Positions 41,711 to 51,012 are shown, numbered from the stretch's first letter. The stretch is 64,000 nucleotides of DNA from Streptomyces sp. NBC_01717 (GCF_036248255.1 NZ_CP109178.1:4712001-4776000); one strand, 5' to 3'. Notes: generated from the letters alone by a model not told the origin. A program made the numbers and translations.

Positions 41711-43123
41711 ATGAGCGTTGTCACCAATACGACCACGATCGGCGCGATCGACGCGCCGAGCCGTCGCAACACCGAGCTGGGCCTGATGGCTTTCGCCATC
41801 GGGATCTCGGTGTTCGCGTACGCCAATGTGGGCCTTGCCATCGACGGCGAGCTCCCCTCCGGCATGCTCGGATACGGGCTAGGCCTGATCCTGCTCGGCG
41901 GCGTCGCCCACCTCGTGGTGCGCAAGTTCGCTCCGTACGCGGATCCGCTGCTGCTGCCGCTGGCGACCCTGCTCAACGGGCTGGGGCTGGTGCTGATCTG
42001 GCGCCTGGACCAGTCACCTCGGCTCATCCAGCGGGCCAAGTCGCTGTTCGGCGCCTTCAGCCCCGACGCACCCAAACAGCTGATGTACTCCGCGATCGGC
42101 GTCGCCCTGTTCGTCGTCGTACTGATGGTGCTCAAGGACCACCGCATCCTGCAGCGCTACACGTACATCTCCATGGCCGTGGCACTGGTACTGCTGATCC
42201 TGCCGGTGTTCTTCCCTGCGGTGAACGGCGCCAAGATCTGGATCAGCCTCGGCCCGTTCTCCATCCAGCCCGGCGAATTCGCGAAGATCATAATCGCGGT
42301 CTTCTTCTCCGGCTATCTCATGGTGAAACGAGACGCGCTGGCTCTGGCCAGCCGCCGCTTCATGGGTCTGTACCTGCCCCGCGGCCGCGACCTCGGACCG
42401 ATCCTCGTGATCTGGGGACTGTCGATCCTGATCCTGGTCTTCGAGACGGACCTCGGCACATCCCTGTTGTTCTTCGGCCTCTTCGTGATCATGCTGTACG
42501 TCGCCACGGAACGGACCAGCTGGATCGTCTTCGGTCTCCTGATGTCCGCGGCGGGGGCGGTCGGTGTGGCCACGTTCGAGTCGCACGTCCAGCAGCGCGT
42601 CGACGCCTGGATGGACCCGTTCGCCTGCTACACGACCGACGGCGCCTGCCAGCAGATCGGTGACGCCATCATGTCCTTCGGGTCGGGCGGCACGCTCGGC
42701 ACCGGCTGGGGCCAGGGCAACTCCGACCTGATCGGCTTCGCCGCCAACGCCGACTTCATCCTCTCCACCGTCGGCGAAGAGCTCGGCCTCGCCGGAATGA
42801 TGGCCGTCCTGCTGATCTACGGTCTGATCGTCGAGCGCGGTGTGCGCACCGCTCTCGCCGCCCGCGACCCGTTCGGCAAGCTCCTCGCGATCGGTCTCTC
42901 CGGCGCCTTCGCGATCCAGGTCTTCGTCGTCGCCGGCGGTGTCATGGGACTCATCCCGCTGACCGGTATGACGATGCCGTTCCTCGCAGCCGGTGGTTCG
43001 TCCGTGATCGCCAACTGGGCTCTGATCGGCATCCTGATCCGGATCAGCGACACCGCACGCCGCCCCGCACCGGCCCCTGCTCCTTCCTCCGATGCCGAGA
43101 TGACCCAGGTGGTCCGACCGTGA
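41711..43123 (+). CDS. rodA: FtsW/RodA/SpoVE-family peptidoglycan glycosyltransferase
   Basis: A 470-residue SEDS protein with about ten membrane segments. Hallmarks are NGAKIWISLGPFSIQPGEFAKI, the long loop with SFGSGGTLGTGWGQGNSD, and TGMTMPFLAAGGSSVIANW. SEDS proteins polymerise glycan strands from lipid II and work with a class B penicillin-binding protein, here the next gene. The operon location with pknB and pbpA points to the RodA-like paralogue rather than the divisome FtsW. The stop overlaps the pbpA start by four bases. Confidence 0.92.
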   Translation: MSVVTNTTTIGAIDAPSRRNTELGLMAFAIGISVFAYANVGLAIDGELPSGMLGYGLGLILLGGVAHLVVRKFAPYADPLLLPLATLLNGLGLVLIWRLDQSPRLIQRAKSLFGAFSPDAPKQLMYSAIGVALFVVVLMVLKDHRILQRYTYISMAVALVLLILPVFFPAVNGAKIWISLGPFSIQPGEFAKIIIAVFFSGYLMVKRDALALASRRFMGLYLPRGRDLGPILVIWGLSILILVFETDLGTSLLFFGLFVIMLYVATERTSWIVFGLLMSAAGAVGVATFESHVQQRVDAWMDPFACYTTDGACQQIGDAIMSFGSGGTLGTGWGQGNSDLIGFAANADFILSTVGEELGLAGMMAVLLIYGLIVERGVRTALAARDPFGKLLAIGLSGAFAIQVFVVAGGVMGLIPLTGMTMPFLAAGGSSVIANWALIGILIRISDTARRPAPAPAPSSDAEMTQVVRP

Positions 43124-44574
43124 ACAAGCCCCTGCGCCGGATCGCGATCTTCTGCGGCGTCCTCATCCTCGCCCTGCTCGTGCGGACCAACTACCTGCAG
43201 TACGTCCGCGCCGACGAGCTGAACACCCGCGACGAGAACCGCCGCGTCCGCATCGAGCGGTACGCCCATGAGCGCGGCGACATCATCGTCGACGGCAAAG
43301 CGATCACCGGTTCGGCCGTGACCAAGGGCAGCGACTTCAAGTACAAGCGGGTCTGGAAGAACGGCCCCATGTGGGCGCCCGTCACCGGGTACTCCTCGCA
43401 GGCCTTCGACGCCTCGCAGCTCGAAAGCCTCGAGGACGGCATCCTCACCGGCAACGACGACCAGCTCTTCTTCGACCGCACCCTCTCGATGTTCACGGGC
43501 GAGAAGAAGCAGGGCGGCAACGTCGTCACCACCCTCAACGCGGCCGCCCAGAAGGCCGCCTTCCAGGGGCTGGGCGACAAGAAGGGTGCCGTCGCCGCGA
43601 TCGACCCGCAGACCGGCGCCATCCTGGCCCTCGCCAGCACCCCCTCGTACGACCCCTCGACTTTCGCGGGCAACTCCGACACGGACACCAAGGCCTGGCA
43701 GAAGCTCCTGAAGGACAAGGACAAGCCGATGCTCAACCGGGCATTGCGCGAGACCTACCCGCCCGGCTCGACCTTCAAGGTCGTCACCGCCGCCGCGGCC
43801 CTGGAGAACGGCCTCTACACCGACATCGACGGCAAGACGGATTCCCCGCTGCCTTACCGGCTCCCGCAGGTGAGCACCGTCCTGCAGAACGAGGGCAACA
43901 TCCCTTGCGAGAACGCCTCGCTCCGGGAAGCACTGCGGATGTCCTGCAACACCGTCTTCGGCAAGATCAGCGATGACCTGGGCAACCAGAAGATGATGGA
44001 CGAGGCCGGCAAGTTCGGCTTCAACAAGGAGATCTTCACCCCGGTCCGCGCCGACGCGAGCATCTACCCGAAGGACAACCGGCCGCAGAACGCCATGGCG
44101 GGCATCGGCCAGGCGTCCAACCGCGCCACTCCGCTGCAGATGGCCATGGTCGCCGCCGCGGTCGCCAACGACGGCAAGCTCATGCAGCCGTACATGGTCG
44201 CCGAGCGGCAGGCTCCCAACCTCGACGTCATCTACACCCACGAGAAGGAGCAGCTCAGCCAGCCCCTCTCGGGTGAGAACGCGCAGAAGCTCCAGCAAAT
44301 GATGGAGACCGTCGTCAAGAGCGGCACGGGAACCAACGCCCTCATCGACGGCGTCACTGTCGGCGGCAAGACCGGTACCGCCCAGCACGGTCTGAACAAC
44401 AGCGAGAAGCCGTACGCCTGGTTCATCTCGTACGCGAAGACCGACAGCGGCTCCCCGGTCGCAGTGGCCGTAGTGGTCGAGGACAGCCAGGCCAACAGGG
44501 ACGACGTCTCCGGTGGCGGCCTCGCCGCACCGATCGCCCGGGATGTGATGAAGGCGGTCATCGACAACAAGTAG
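43120..44574 (+). CDS. pbpA: class B penicillin-binding protein PbpA (transpeptidase)
   Basis: A 484-residue transpeptidase. A short N-terminus and membrane helix (RRIAIFCGVLILALLV) lead to the dimerisation domain, then the catalytic domain with three motifs: SxxK in YPPGSTFKVVTAA, SxN in MSCNTVFGK and KTG in VGGKTGTAQHG. It crosslinks peptidoglycan outside the membrane as the partner of the upstream SEDS polymerase. The GTG start overlaps rodA. There is no C-terminal PASTA domain. Confidence 0.93.
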   Translation: MNKPLRRIAIFCGVLILALLVRTNYLQYVRADELNTRDENRRVRIERYAHERGDIIVDGKAITGSAVTKGSDFKYKRVWKNGPMWAPVTGYSSQAFDASQLESLEDGILTGNDDQLFFDRTLSMFTGEKKQGGNVVTTLNAAAQKAAFQGLGDKKGAVAAIDPQTGAILALASTPSYDPSTFAGNSDTDTKAWQKLLKDKDKPMLNRALRETYPPGSTFKVVTAAAALENGLYTDIDGKTDSPLPYRLPQVSTVLQNEGNIPCENASLREALRMSCNTVFGKISDDLGNQKMMDEAGKFGFNKEIFTPVRADASIYPKDNRPQNAMAGIGQASNRATPLQMAMVAAAVANDGKLMQPYMVAERQAPNLDVIYTHEKEQLSQPLSGENAQKLQQMMETVVKSGTGTNALIDGVTVGGKTGTAQHGLNNSEKPYAWFISYAKTDSGSPVAVAVVVEDSQANRDDVSGGGLAAPIARDVMKAVIDNK

Positions 44575-44744
44575 TGACGCCCATCACATGGGGCGCCATA
44601 TCTGCACATTGGGATACCGGTCAGATATCAGGTGACGGCTCTGGGCCGATCAGGTAGTGCGTGGCCGGTAGCGTATGCGCGAGCAGCACACCGCCGGACC
44701 ACACACCGGTGTGGTCGGGACTGACGGAGAGGGCTGGAACAGTT

Positions 44745-46745
44745 ATGGAAGAGCCGCGTCGCCTCGGCGGCCGGTACGAGCTGGGCTCGGTGCTCGGCCG
44801 TGGTGGCATGGCCGAGGTCTACCTCGCTCACGACACCCGGCTCGGCCGCACCGTCGCTGTGAAGACGCTGCGGACCGATCTCGCCCGCGACCCGTCCTTC
44901 CAGGCCCGGTTCCGCCGTGAGGCCCAGTCCGCCGCCTCGCTCAACCACCCGGCGATCGTTGCCGTCTACGACACCGGCGAGGACTACGTCGACGGGGTCT
45001 CCATCCCGTACATCGTGATGGAGTACGTCGACGGGTCGACGCTCAGAGAACTTCTGCACTCCGGCCGCAGACTGCTGCCCGAGCGCACCCTCGAAATGAC
45101 GGTCGGGATCCTCCAGGCGCTGGAGTACTCGCACCGGGCAGGCATCGTCCACCGCGACATCAAACCGGCGAACGTCATGCTGACGCGCACCGGCCAGGTC
45201 AAGGTCATGGACTTCGGCATCGCCCGTGCCATGGGTGACTCCGGCATGACGATGACCCAGACGTCGGCCGTCATCGGCACGGCCCAGTACCTCTCCCCGG
45301 AGCAGGCCAAGGGCGAGCAGGTCGACGCACGTTCCGACCTGTACTCGACCGGCTGCCTGCTCTACGAGCTGCTGACGGTCCGGCCGCCGTTCATCGGTGA
45401 CTCGCCCGTCGCGGTTGCCTACCAGCACGTACGGGAAGAGCCGCAGGCCCCCAGCAACTTCGACCCCGAGATCACGCCCGAAATGGACGCGATCGTGTTG
45501 AAGGCTCTGGTCAAGGACCCGGACTACCGCTACCAGTCAGCCGATGAGATGCGCGCCGACATCGAGGCCTGCCTCGACGGCCGGCCGGTCTCCGCCACTG
45601 CGGCGATGGGCGCGGCCGGCTACGGCGGCGGCTACGACGGGTACGGGCAGGACCAGCCGACCACGGCACTGCGCGCTTCCGACCAGCACGGCGCCCAGAC
45701 CTCCATGCTGCCCCCGGTCAACCCGGACGACGGTGGCTACGGATACGACGAGCGCCCGGACCGCCGGCGCCAGAAGAAGAGCAACACCTCGACGATCCTG
45801 CTGATCGCCGCGGGCATTCTGGTGCTGATCGGCGCGATCCTGATCGGCAGATCCGTCTTCGGCGGCGACAACAGCGACAACGGCAAGGTCGACGTGCCGA
45901 ACATGGTCGGGTCGACCGTGGACGAGGCGAAGGATCTCGCGACCAACGCCGGCGTCATCCTCAAGGTCGGCTCGAAGGAACCCTGCGAGGACCAGCCCAG
46001 GGGGAAGATCTGCAGCCAGACCCCCAAGGACGGCCAGATGCGGGAGAACGAGACCGTCACGGTCGTCGTCTCCAGCGGTGCGCCGAAGGTCGAGGTTCCG
46101 GACGTCACGGAGAAGTCCGAGGAGAACGCCCGCAAGAACCTGGAGGACAAGGGCTTCACGGTGCGGGTCGTCGCGTCCGAGTCCTCCGACGCGCAACCCG
46201 GCACCGTACTCGACCAGGACCCCAAGGGTGGCACGAAGGCTGAGCCGGAGTCCGAGGTCAAGATCACGGTCGCCAGGCAGGCCACCCAGAACGTCCCCCC
46301 TGTGATCGGCCAGCAGTTCGACGCCGCGAAGGCCCAGCTCAACCAGGTCGGCTTCGAGAATGTCTCGCGAAACGACGTCGACTCGCCGGAGCCCGCAGGT
46401 CAGGTCATCGACCAGACCCCGAAGCCGGACGGCAAGAAGCCGCTGGACACCCAGATCGTCCTGAAGGTCTCCAAGGGCCCGGCGCAGCCCGCGACCAAGC
46501 CGATCCCCGAAATCAGGTTCAAGACGGTGGGCGAAGCCAAGCAGCTCCTGGCCGCGCAGGGCTTCACCCAGATCCAGTTCGCGGACGGCAGCGCTACGGA
46601 CGACAACGCCCGGGTCATCAGCAGCGATCCGGCACCGGGCACCCAGGCCGACCCTGCAACCACCGTCGTCACCCTCACCACCGGGGGCGGCAACGGTAAC
46701 GGGAACGGGAATATCTTCGGCGGCCCGTCCGGCTCACGGGACTGA
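44745..46745 (+). CDS. pknB: PASTA-domain Ser/Thr protein kinase PknB
   Basis: A 666-residue receptor kinase. The kinase domain (10-270) has LGRGGMAEVYLAHD, K40, HRDIKPANVM (D138), DFG (D156) and the activation stretch MTMTQTSAVIGTAQYLSPEQA. A membrane helix is near 350-370 (STILLIAAGILVLIGAILIG). Four extracytoplasmic PASTA domains follow (starting near VDVPNMVG, VEVPDVTE, VPPVIGQQ and KPIPEIRF), which bind muropeptides or lipid II. A Gly/Asn-rich end (GGGNGNGNGN) closes the protein. It is the last gene of the fhaA operon, 170 bases after pbpA, so it may also have its own promoter. A hairpin with a T run follows. The S. coelicolor equivalent has been called pkaF. Confidence 0.95.
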   Translation: MEEPRRLGGRYELGSVLGRGGMAEVYLAHDTRLGRTVAVKTLRTDLARDPSFQARFRREAQSAASLNHPAIVAVYDTGEDYVDGVSIPYIVMEYVDGSTLRELLHSGRRLLPERTLEMTVGILQALEYSHRAGIVHRDIKPANVMLTRTGQVKVMDFGIARAMGDSGMTMTQTSAVIGTAQYLSPEQAKGEQVDARSDLYSTGCLLYELLTVRPPFIGDSPVAVAYQHVREEPQAPSNFDPEITPEMDAIVLKALVKDPDYRYQSADEMRADIEACLDGRPVSATAAMGAAGYGGGYDGYGQDQPTTALRASDQHGAQTSMLPPVNPDDGGYGYDERPDRRRQKKSNTSTILLIAAGILVLIGAILIGRSVFGGDNSDNGKVDVPNMVGSTVDEAKDLATNAGVILKVGSKEPCEDQPRGKICSQTPKDGQMRENETVTVVVSSGAPKVEVPDVTEKSEENARKNLEDKGFTVRVVASESSDAQPGTVLDQDPKGGTKAEPESEVKITVARQATQNVPPVIGQQFDAAKAQLNQVGFENVSRNDVDSPEPAGQVIDQTPKPDGKKPLDTQIVLKVSKGPAQPATKPIPEIRFKTVGEAKQLLAAQGFTQIQFADGSATDDNARVISSDPAPGTQADPATTVVTLTTGGGNGNGNGNIFGGPSGSRD

Positions 46746-46766
46746 CCCCGAACCGCACCACACATC

Positions 46767-46798
46767 GGGCCCCGGCACCTCGAAGGTGACCGGGGCCC
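46767..46798 (+). terminator. terminator of the fhaA-pknB operon
   Basis: GGGCCCCGG CACCT and AGGTG-A-CCGGGGCCC form a long stem around CGA, followed by TTTGTTG. It lies 22 bases after the pknB stop. Confidence 0.88.
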
Positions 46799-46956
46799 TT
46801 TGTTGTACCTGCCGCGCCGCCTCCTGCCCGGCATACCGCACATGCAGCCGGAAACCGATCGTGTCTTCATATGTGCTGATTCGTTGATCCGTTGGGGTGG
46901 CGTGGGGATCAGACCTCACCCAGCTCGCACAGGCATCCGAGACGAGCCGAAAGGAC

Positions 46957-47991
46957 ATGAACGTGATCAACGATGCAGTACTGCTGGAGTCGAGGTCTCT
47001 ACGAGCAAGCATCGGGGAGCAGTCGGAAGCGTTGGACAGGGTCAAGGTGCTGTCGTTGCTGCCGGACGGCATGCATGTGACGACGGCGATGGTGGCGGCG
47101 TACTTCGAGGTAGGAGTTGAAGCCGTCAAATCGTTGGTCAAAGATCACCGCGAGGAGCTACGAAACAACGGCTACCGTCTCCTGACTGGGCCAGAACTGA
47201 GGTCCTTCAAGGACCTCAGTCAGGTCAAGTCACGCACACCGTCGCTCGCCATCTTCAGTCGCCGAGCCGTCCTCAACGTCGCCATGCTCCTCCGGGACAG
47301 CGAAGTCGCACGTCAGGTGCGTACGTACCTCCTCGACAGGGAGTACGCGGCGCGGACCCAGCCTGTGGATAACTTCGTCCACGGTGAGCCCACGTCCCTC
47401 GACGCCCGCATCGACCGACGCATCACCCACATCCTCGGCAAGACCGTCGTCCCCATGCTCAACGCCCTCATCGAGGCCTCCGGTGAGCAGCACAAGGAGC
47501 TGATCTCTCTCCGGGACGACGTCAAAAAGATCGAGCGGAAACTCTGCAACCATCACCACCGGCTCAGGCACCTCGAACAGGCTCAGGGCCCGCGCCCGTA
47601 CACCGGCGTCATGGCATCGATCGACGCGATGAACTGGAGGGAGTTCGAGCATCACGTCGCCGTCCTGCTTCGCCGCGACGGCTGCACCGACATCGTGGTG
47701 CACGGCGGCCCCGGCGACCGTGGAGTGGACGTCACCGCACTGACGGCGGACGGCCGCAGCGTCGTCGTGCAGTGCAAGAGCTTCGCCCCTTACCGTCCGG
47801 TCTGGAGCGGCGAAGTGCAGAAGTTCCTGGGCGCCTCCAGGGTCCAGCACCGGGCAGACGTGGCTCTCTTCGTAGCGACCACCTCCTTCACACCCGATGC
47901 ACGCGCCATAGCGGAGACCCACGGCATCACGGTCGTGGACCGAGGCCACCTCGAGAAGTGGAGCGCCGGGGTGCCGCTCCCGGTCCTGTAG
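46957..47991 (+). CDS. antirepressor-like domain fused to Mrr-type restriction nuclease domain
   Basis: A 344-residue protein of unusual build. Residues about 35-130 resemble phage antirepressor/Rha-like proteins (HVTTAMVAAYFEVGVEAVKSLV, then IFSRRAVLNVAMLLRDSEVARQVRTYLLD). A helical linker (150-210) follows. The last 125 residues are an Mrr-type PD-(D/E)xK nuclease: MNWREFEHHVAVLLRRDG, then GDRGVDV (D258), then VVVQCKSF with Q272 and K274, the QxK form used by Mrr. Such domains cut modified or foreign DNA. It stands alone, in its own transcription unit between terminators, amid core envelope genes, which suggests acquisition. The ATG at 46957 follows GAAAGGAC. There is no methylase, helicase or toxin partner nearby. 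Confidence 0.8.
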   Translation: MNVINDAVLLESRSLRASIGEQSEALDRVKVLSLLPDGMHVTTAMVAAYFEVGVEAVKSLVKDHREELRNNGYRLLTGPELRSFKDLSQVKSRTPSLAIFSRRAVLNVAMLLRDSEVARQVRTYLLDREYAARTQPVDNFVHGEPTSLDARIDRRITHILGKTVVPMLNALIEASGEQHKELISLRDDVKKIERKLCNHHHRLRHLEQAQGPRPYTGVMASIDAMNWREFEHHVAVLLRRDGCTDIVVHGGPGDRGVDVTALTADGRSVVVQCKSFAPYRPVWSGEVQKFLGASRVQHRADVALFVATTSFTPDARAIAETHGITVVDRGHLEKWSAGVPLPVL

Positions 47992-48021
47992 TAGCCGACC
48001 AAGAGTCCACCGGACGTAGAG

Positions 48022-48060
48022 AGGCCCGAAGCCGCAAAAGGAAGTTGCGGCTTCGGGCCT
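48022..48060. terminator. bidirectional terminator between the nuclease gene and srtE2
   Basis: A perfect 16-bp stem (48022-48037 with 48045-48060) has a 7-base purine loop and a short T run on the plus strand, between convergent genes. Confidence 0.88.
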
Positions 48061-48075
48061 TTCGCCATCCTAGGG

Positions 48076-48807
48076 TCAGCGCAGCTCCGCCGGTTTCGTA
48101 CGGTCCTTGTCGACCTTCTCCGTGCGCACCAGCTCGCCCCACACGATGTACCGGTACCTCGACGTGTAGACCGGCGTGCACGTCGTCAGCGTGATGTAGC
48201 GGCCGGGCTTCTTCACGCCCGCTTCCTTCGGGACCGGCTGGAGCACCTTGACGTTGTACTTGGGGGTCTCGGGAAGCTCCTTGAAGACCTTGTAGACGTA
48301 CCAGGTGTCCTTGGTCTCGAAGACGACCGCGTCGCCCGTCTTCACCTTGTCGATGTTGTGGAACTTCGCCCCGTGCCCGTCGCGGTGCGCCGCCAGAGTG
48401 AAGTTTCCCTGCTTGTCCCAGGGGAGAGCCGACTTCACCGGGTCCGTGTAATAGCCGGCGATGCCGTCGTTGAGGTTCTTGGTGTCGGTGCCCTTCTTGA
48501 CCAGCACCTCGCCGTTCTTCATCGCGGGTACGTGCAGGAAGCCGATGCCGTCCTTGGTGTCGAGGGCGCCGGGTCCGTCGGCCCAGCGGTCTCGGACGGT
48601 GTGGCCCTGCTTCGCGGCCTCGCGGTCGGCGAGCACATTGGTCCACCACAGGGAGTAGACGACGAACAGTCCCAGTACCAGGCCCGCAGTGATCAGCAAC
48701 TCGCCGAAGACACTGACCGCGGTCGCCACGGGGTGGCGGTCCCTGTTCCGCACCGGGGGCGCGGACTCGTCGGTCTGTTCTTCCTGCTGCTGGGTCCTCG
48801 CTGCCAC
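48076..48807 (-). CDS. srtE2: class E sortase
   Basis: A 243-residue sortase. After a polar N-terminus, a membrane helix (about 30-52, VFGELLITAGLVLGLFVVYSLWW) anchors it. The catalytic domain holds His in TLAAHRDGHG, Cys in TLTTCTPVY and Arg in SRYRYIVWG. Class E enzymes recognise LAxTG and attach chaplins and other proteins to the wall. Position and order match S. coelicolor SrtE2, as I recall it. I chose the GTG at 48807, with GGGACGGG before it; the longer frame to 48897 would overlap srtE1. It lies 26 bases downstream of srtE1 and is probably co-transcribed. Confidence 0.85.
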   Translation of the reverse strand: MAARTQQQEEQTDESAPPVRNRDRHPVATAVSVFGELLITAGLVLGLFVVYSLWWTNVLADREAAKQGHTVRDRWADGPGALDTKDGIGFLHVPAMKNGEVLVKKGTDTKNLNDGIAGYYTDPVKSALPWDKQGNFTLAAHRDGHGAKFHNIDKVKTGDAVVFETKDTWYVYKVFKELPETPKYNVKVLQPVPKEAGVKKPGRYITLTTCTPVYTSRYRYIVWGELVRTEKVDKDRTKPAELR

Positions 48808-48833
48808 CGCACCCGTCCCTGTTGTGATGATGT

Positions 48834-50198
48834 TCAGCCGACGAGCGCGTCGGGCTTTCCCTTGCTGCGCGGCCGTTCGTCGACCATCTTGCCCCACACG
48901 ATCAACCGGTATGTACTTGTGAATTCGGGCGTACAGGTCGTCAGAGTGATGTAGCGGCCGGGCTTTGTGAAACCTGATGCGGGTGGCACCGGTCCGATCA
49001 CCGAGACGTTGGACGGCGACGTCTGCGGAAGGACGCTGGTCATCTCGTACGTGTAGTACGCGTCCTGCGTCTCGACCACGATCGGGTCACCCTTGCGCAG
49101 CCTGTTGATGTAGCGGAACGGTTCGCCGTGCGTGTTGCGGTGACCGGCCAGCGCGAAGTTGCCCTGCGCGGCCGACGGCATCGCCGTACGGAGCGCGCCG
49201 TCGCCGTAGTGACCGACCATGCCGCGGTCGAGGACCTTCTCCTTGCTGGTGCCCTCGGCGATCGGGGCGACCACATCGAGTTTCGGGATGTGGATGATGG
49301 CGAAGCCCTGCCCCGGCTCGAACGCTCCGGGCTTGCGGTCGCCCTTTGCCCAGTCGTCCTGGATCTTGTGCGTCTCGTTGCCGGCGATCTGGTCCGCGCG
49401 AACATTCGTCCACCACAACTGGTACGTGACGAACAGCAGCATCAGCACACCGAGCGAGATGAACAGCTCGCCCACGACCCGGCTGGCGACGACGGCGGGG
49501 CTGTCCTTGGCCGCGCGGGCGGCGCGCCTCGCCTCGACGCGCGTCAGCGGTCTCCCGCCCGGCGCCGTCGATTCCGACCGGGCTTCCGGCCGCGGTTCGG
49601 CGCGTCGGCGGCCGCGCCCCTTGGCGGCGCGCCGGCGCTCGGCGCGGCCGCCCGCGGGTGGGTCCGCCCGCGGTCCGGGTTCGGCCGGCTCCGGGCGGGA
49701 GTCGGTGGCCGCCGTGCTGTCCGCGTCGGGCTCCGGTGCGTACTCGGACACGTACTGCGGCTCCGCCTCCGGTCGCAGCGCAGGTGCGGGTGGAGTCACC
49801 GCACGATCGGCCATGCGCCGGGGGTCGGCCGTCCGCAGGCCGACCGTCTCGTCGTGGAGGGGGCGCGGCTGAGGCGAAGACGCCGTGACGGGCTCCTGCT
49901 GCCCGTACCAGTCCCGTTCGTACCCTTCGGGGTCGTACCACTCGCGCGGCGGCCCCTGGGGCTCTTGAGCCCCTTGTGACGCCTGCGCCTGCCCGCCCTG
50001 CGCCACCCCGGTGTCCGCCCCCTCCACCGGAGGGTTCTCCGCCGGGAACCACGGCGAAGTGTGCTGTCCCGGCAGCGGATCGTTCAGCGGATCCGCCAAC
50101 TGGTCGACTGCCGCCTCGAACGCGCCCGTGGCCTCGTACGCATGTTGCTCGTACGGGCCGTCCTGTCCGGGGTCGTGCTCGGGACGGAGTGCGGTCAC
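48834..50198 (-). CDS. srtE1: class E sortase with long disordered N-terminus
   Basis: A 454-residue sortase. The first 235 residues are cytoplasmic, disordered and rich in Pro, Glu, Gln and Arg (many PEP/RRA motifs). A membrane helix follows (about 240-265, VVGELFISLGVLMLLFVTYQLWW). The catalytic domain has His in ALAGHRNTHGE, Cys in TLTTCTPEF and Arg in STYRLIVWG. It probably anchors LAxTG proteins such as long chaplins; the S. coelicolor equivalent, SrtE1, is needed for aerial growth together with SrtE2. The GTG start overlaps the pabA stop by four bases. Confidence 0.85.
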   Translation of the reverse strand: MTALRPEHDPGQDGPYEQHAYEATGAFEAAVDQLADPLNDPLPGQHTSPWFPAENPPVEGADTGVAQGGQAQASQGAQEPQGPPREWYDPEGYERDWYGQQEPVTASSPQPRPLHDETVGLRTADPRRMADRAVTPPAPALRPEAEPQYVSEYAPEPDADSTAATDSRPEPAEPGPRADPPAGGRAERRRAAKGRGRRRAEPRPEARSESTAPGGRPLTRVEARRAARAAKDSPAVVASRVVGELFISLGVLMLLFVTYQLWWTNVRADQIAGNETHKIQDDWAKGDRKPGAFEPGQGFAIIHIPKLDVVAPIAEGTSKEKVLDRGMVGHYGDGALRTAMPSAAQGNFALAGHRNTHGEPFRYINRLRKGDPIVVETQDAYYTYEMTSVLPQTSPSNVSVIGPVPPASGFTKPGRYITLTTCTPEFTSTYRLIVWGKMVDERPRSKGKPDALVG

Positions 50199-50833
50199 GC
50201 GACGGCCTTGCCCACCACCGGCGCGAGCCCCACCGACCTCGCGACAGCGCCCGCATCACCGCACTGCGTCAGCCAGTTGGCCAGCATCAGATGGCCGTAC
50301 TCCGTCAGTACCGACTCCGGATGGAACTGCACGCCCTCCACCGCCAGGTCCCGGTGGCGCAGGCCCATGATGATGCCGTCGGCCGTGCGCGCCGTGACCT
50401 CCAACTCCTGCGGGATCGTGTCCGGTTCGGCGGCGAGCGAGTGGTAGCGGGTCGCGGTGAACGGGGACGGCAGTCCGGCGAAGACTCCCTTGCCCTCGTG
50501 GGTCACCGGCGACGTCTTGCCGTGCAGCAGCTCCGGGGCCCGGTCCACCACACCGCCGTACGCCACGGCCATCGACTGCATGCCGAGGCAGACACCGAAG
50601 ACCGGAACGCCGGTCGCAGCACAGTGGCGCACCATGTCGACGCAGACGCCGGCCTGCTCGGGGGTGCCGGGGCCGGGCGAGAGCAGGACGCCGTCGAAGC
50701 CGTCCTGGGCATGGGCCGTGGTCACCTCGTCGTTGCGCAGCACTTCGCACTGGGCGCCGAGCTGGTAGAGGTACTGAACGAGGTTGAAGACAAAACTGTC
50801 GTAGTTGTCGACGACAAGGATGCGGGCGCTCAC
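50195..50833 (-). CDS. pabA: glutamine amidotransferase PabA/TrpG
   Basis: A 212-residue class I glutamine amidotransferase. Marks are ILVVDNYDSFVFNLVQYL, the oxyanion region LLSPGPGTPEQAG, the nucleophile cysteine in FGVCLGMQSMAVAYGG and the His-Glu pair in GVQFHPESVLTEYG. It supplies ammonia for 4-amino-4-deoxychorismate (folate) or anthranilate synthesis. There is no partner synthase nearby, so it probably pairs with one elsewhere. The GTG at 50833 overlaps the stop of the small membrane protein gene, and its stop overlaps srtE1. Its embedding in a sortase operon is conserved in Streptomyces, as far as I recall. Confidence 0.9.
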   Translation of the reverse strand: MSARILVVDNYDSFVFNLVQYLYQLGAQCEVLRNDEVTTAHAQDGFDGVLLSPGPGTPEQAGVCVDMVRHCAATGVPVFGVCLGMQSMAVAYGGVVDRAPELLHGKTSPVTHEGKGVFAGLPSPFTATRYHSLAAEPDTIPQELEVTARTADGIIMGLRHRDLAVEGVQFHPESVLTEYGHLMLANWLTQCGDAGAVARSVGLAPVVGKAVA

Positions 50834-51012
50834 TGGCCGGCCCCCGTTCCGCTCGTGCCGTCGACCGTCACGTCCCCGAACGGAAGCAGCGGCTCGGCCC
50901 ACGGGAAGACGTACTGGAAAAGCACGTAGACGACGGCGAGCGCCAGGACGAGCGAGATGAGCCCGCGCACCCACACATTGCCCGGCAGATGCTTCCAGAT
51001 CCAGCCGTACAT
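50830..51012 (-). CDS. small single-span membrane protein
   Basis: A 60-residue protein, MYGWIWKHLPGN then one membrane helix (about 16-38, GLISLVLALAVVYVLFQYVF), then a short Gly/Thr/Asp-rich outer end. I do not recognise a named family. It is translationally coupled to pabA (GTGA) and lies between two sortase genes, so it is most likely part of the envelope machinery. Confidence 0.72.
   Translation of the reverse strand: MYGWIWKHLPGNVWVRGLISLVLALAVVYVLFQYVFPWAEPLLPFGDVTVDGTSGTGAGQ

Noticed and set aside
44598..44628. Dyad ATATCTG / CAGATAT upstream of pknB
   Set aside because: Only 7-bp arms 17 bases apart; could be a binding site, but no regulator or repeated copy supports it.
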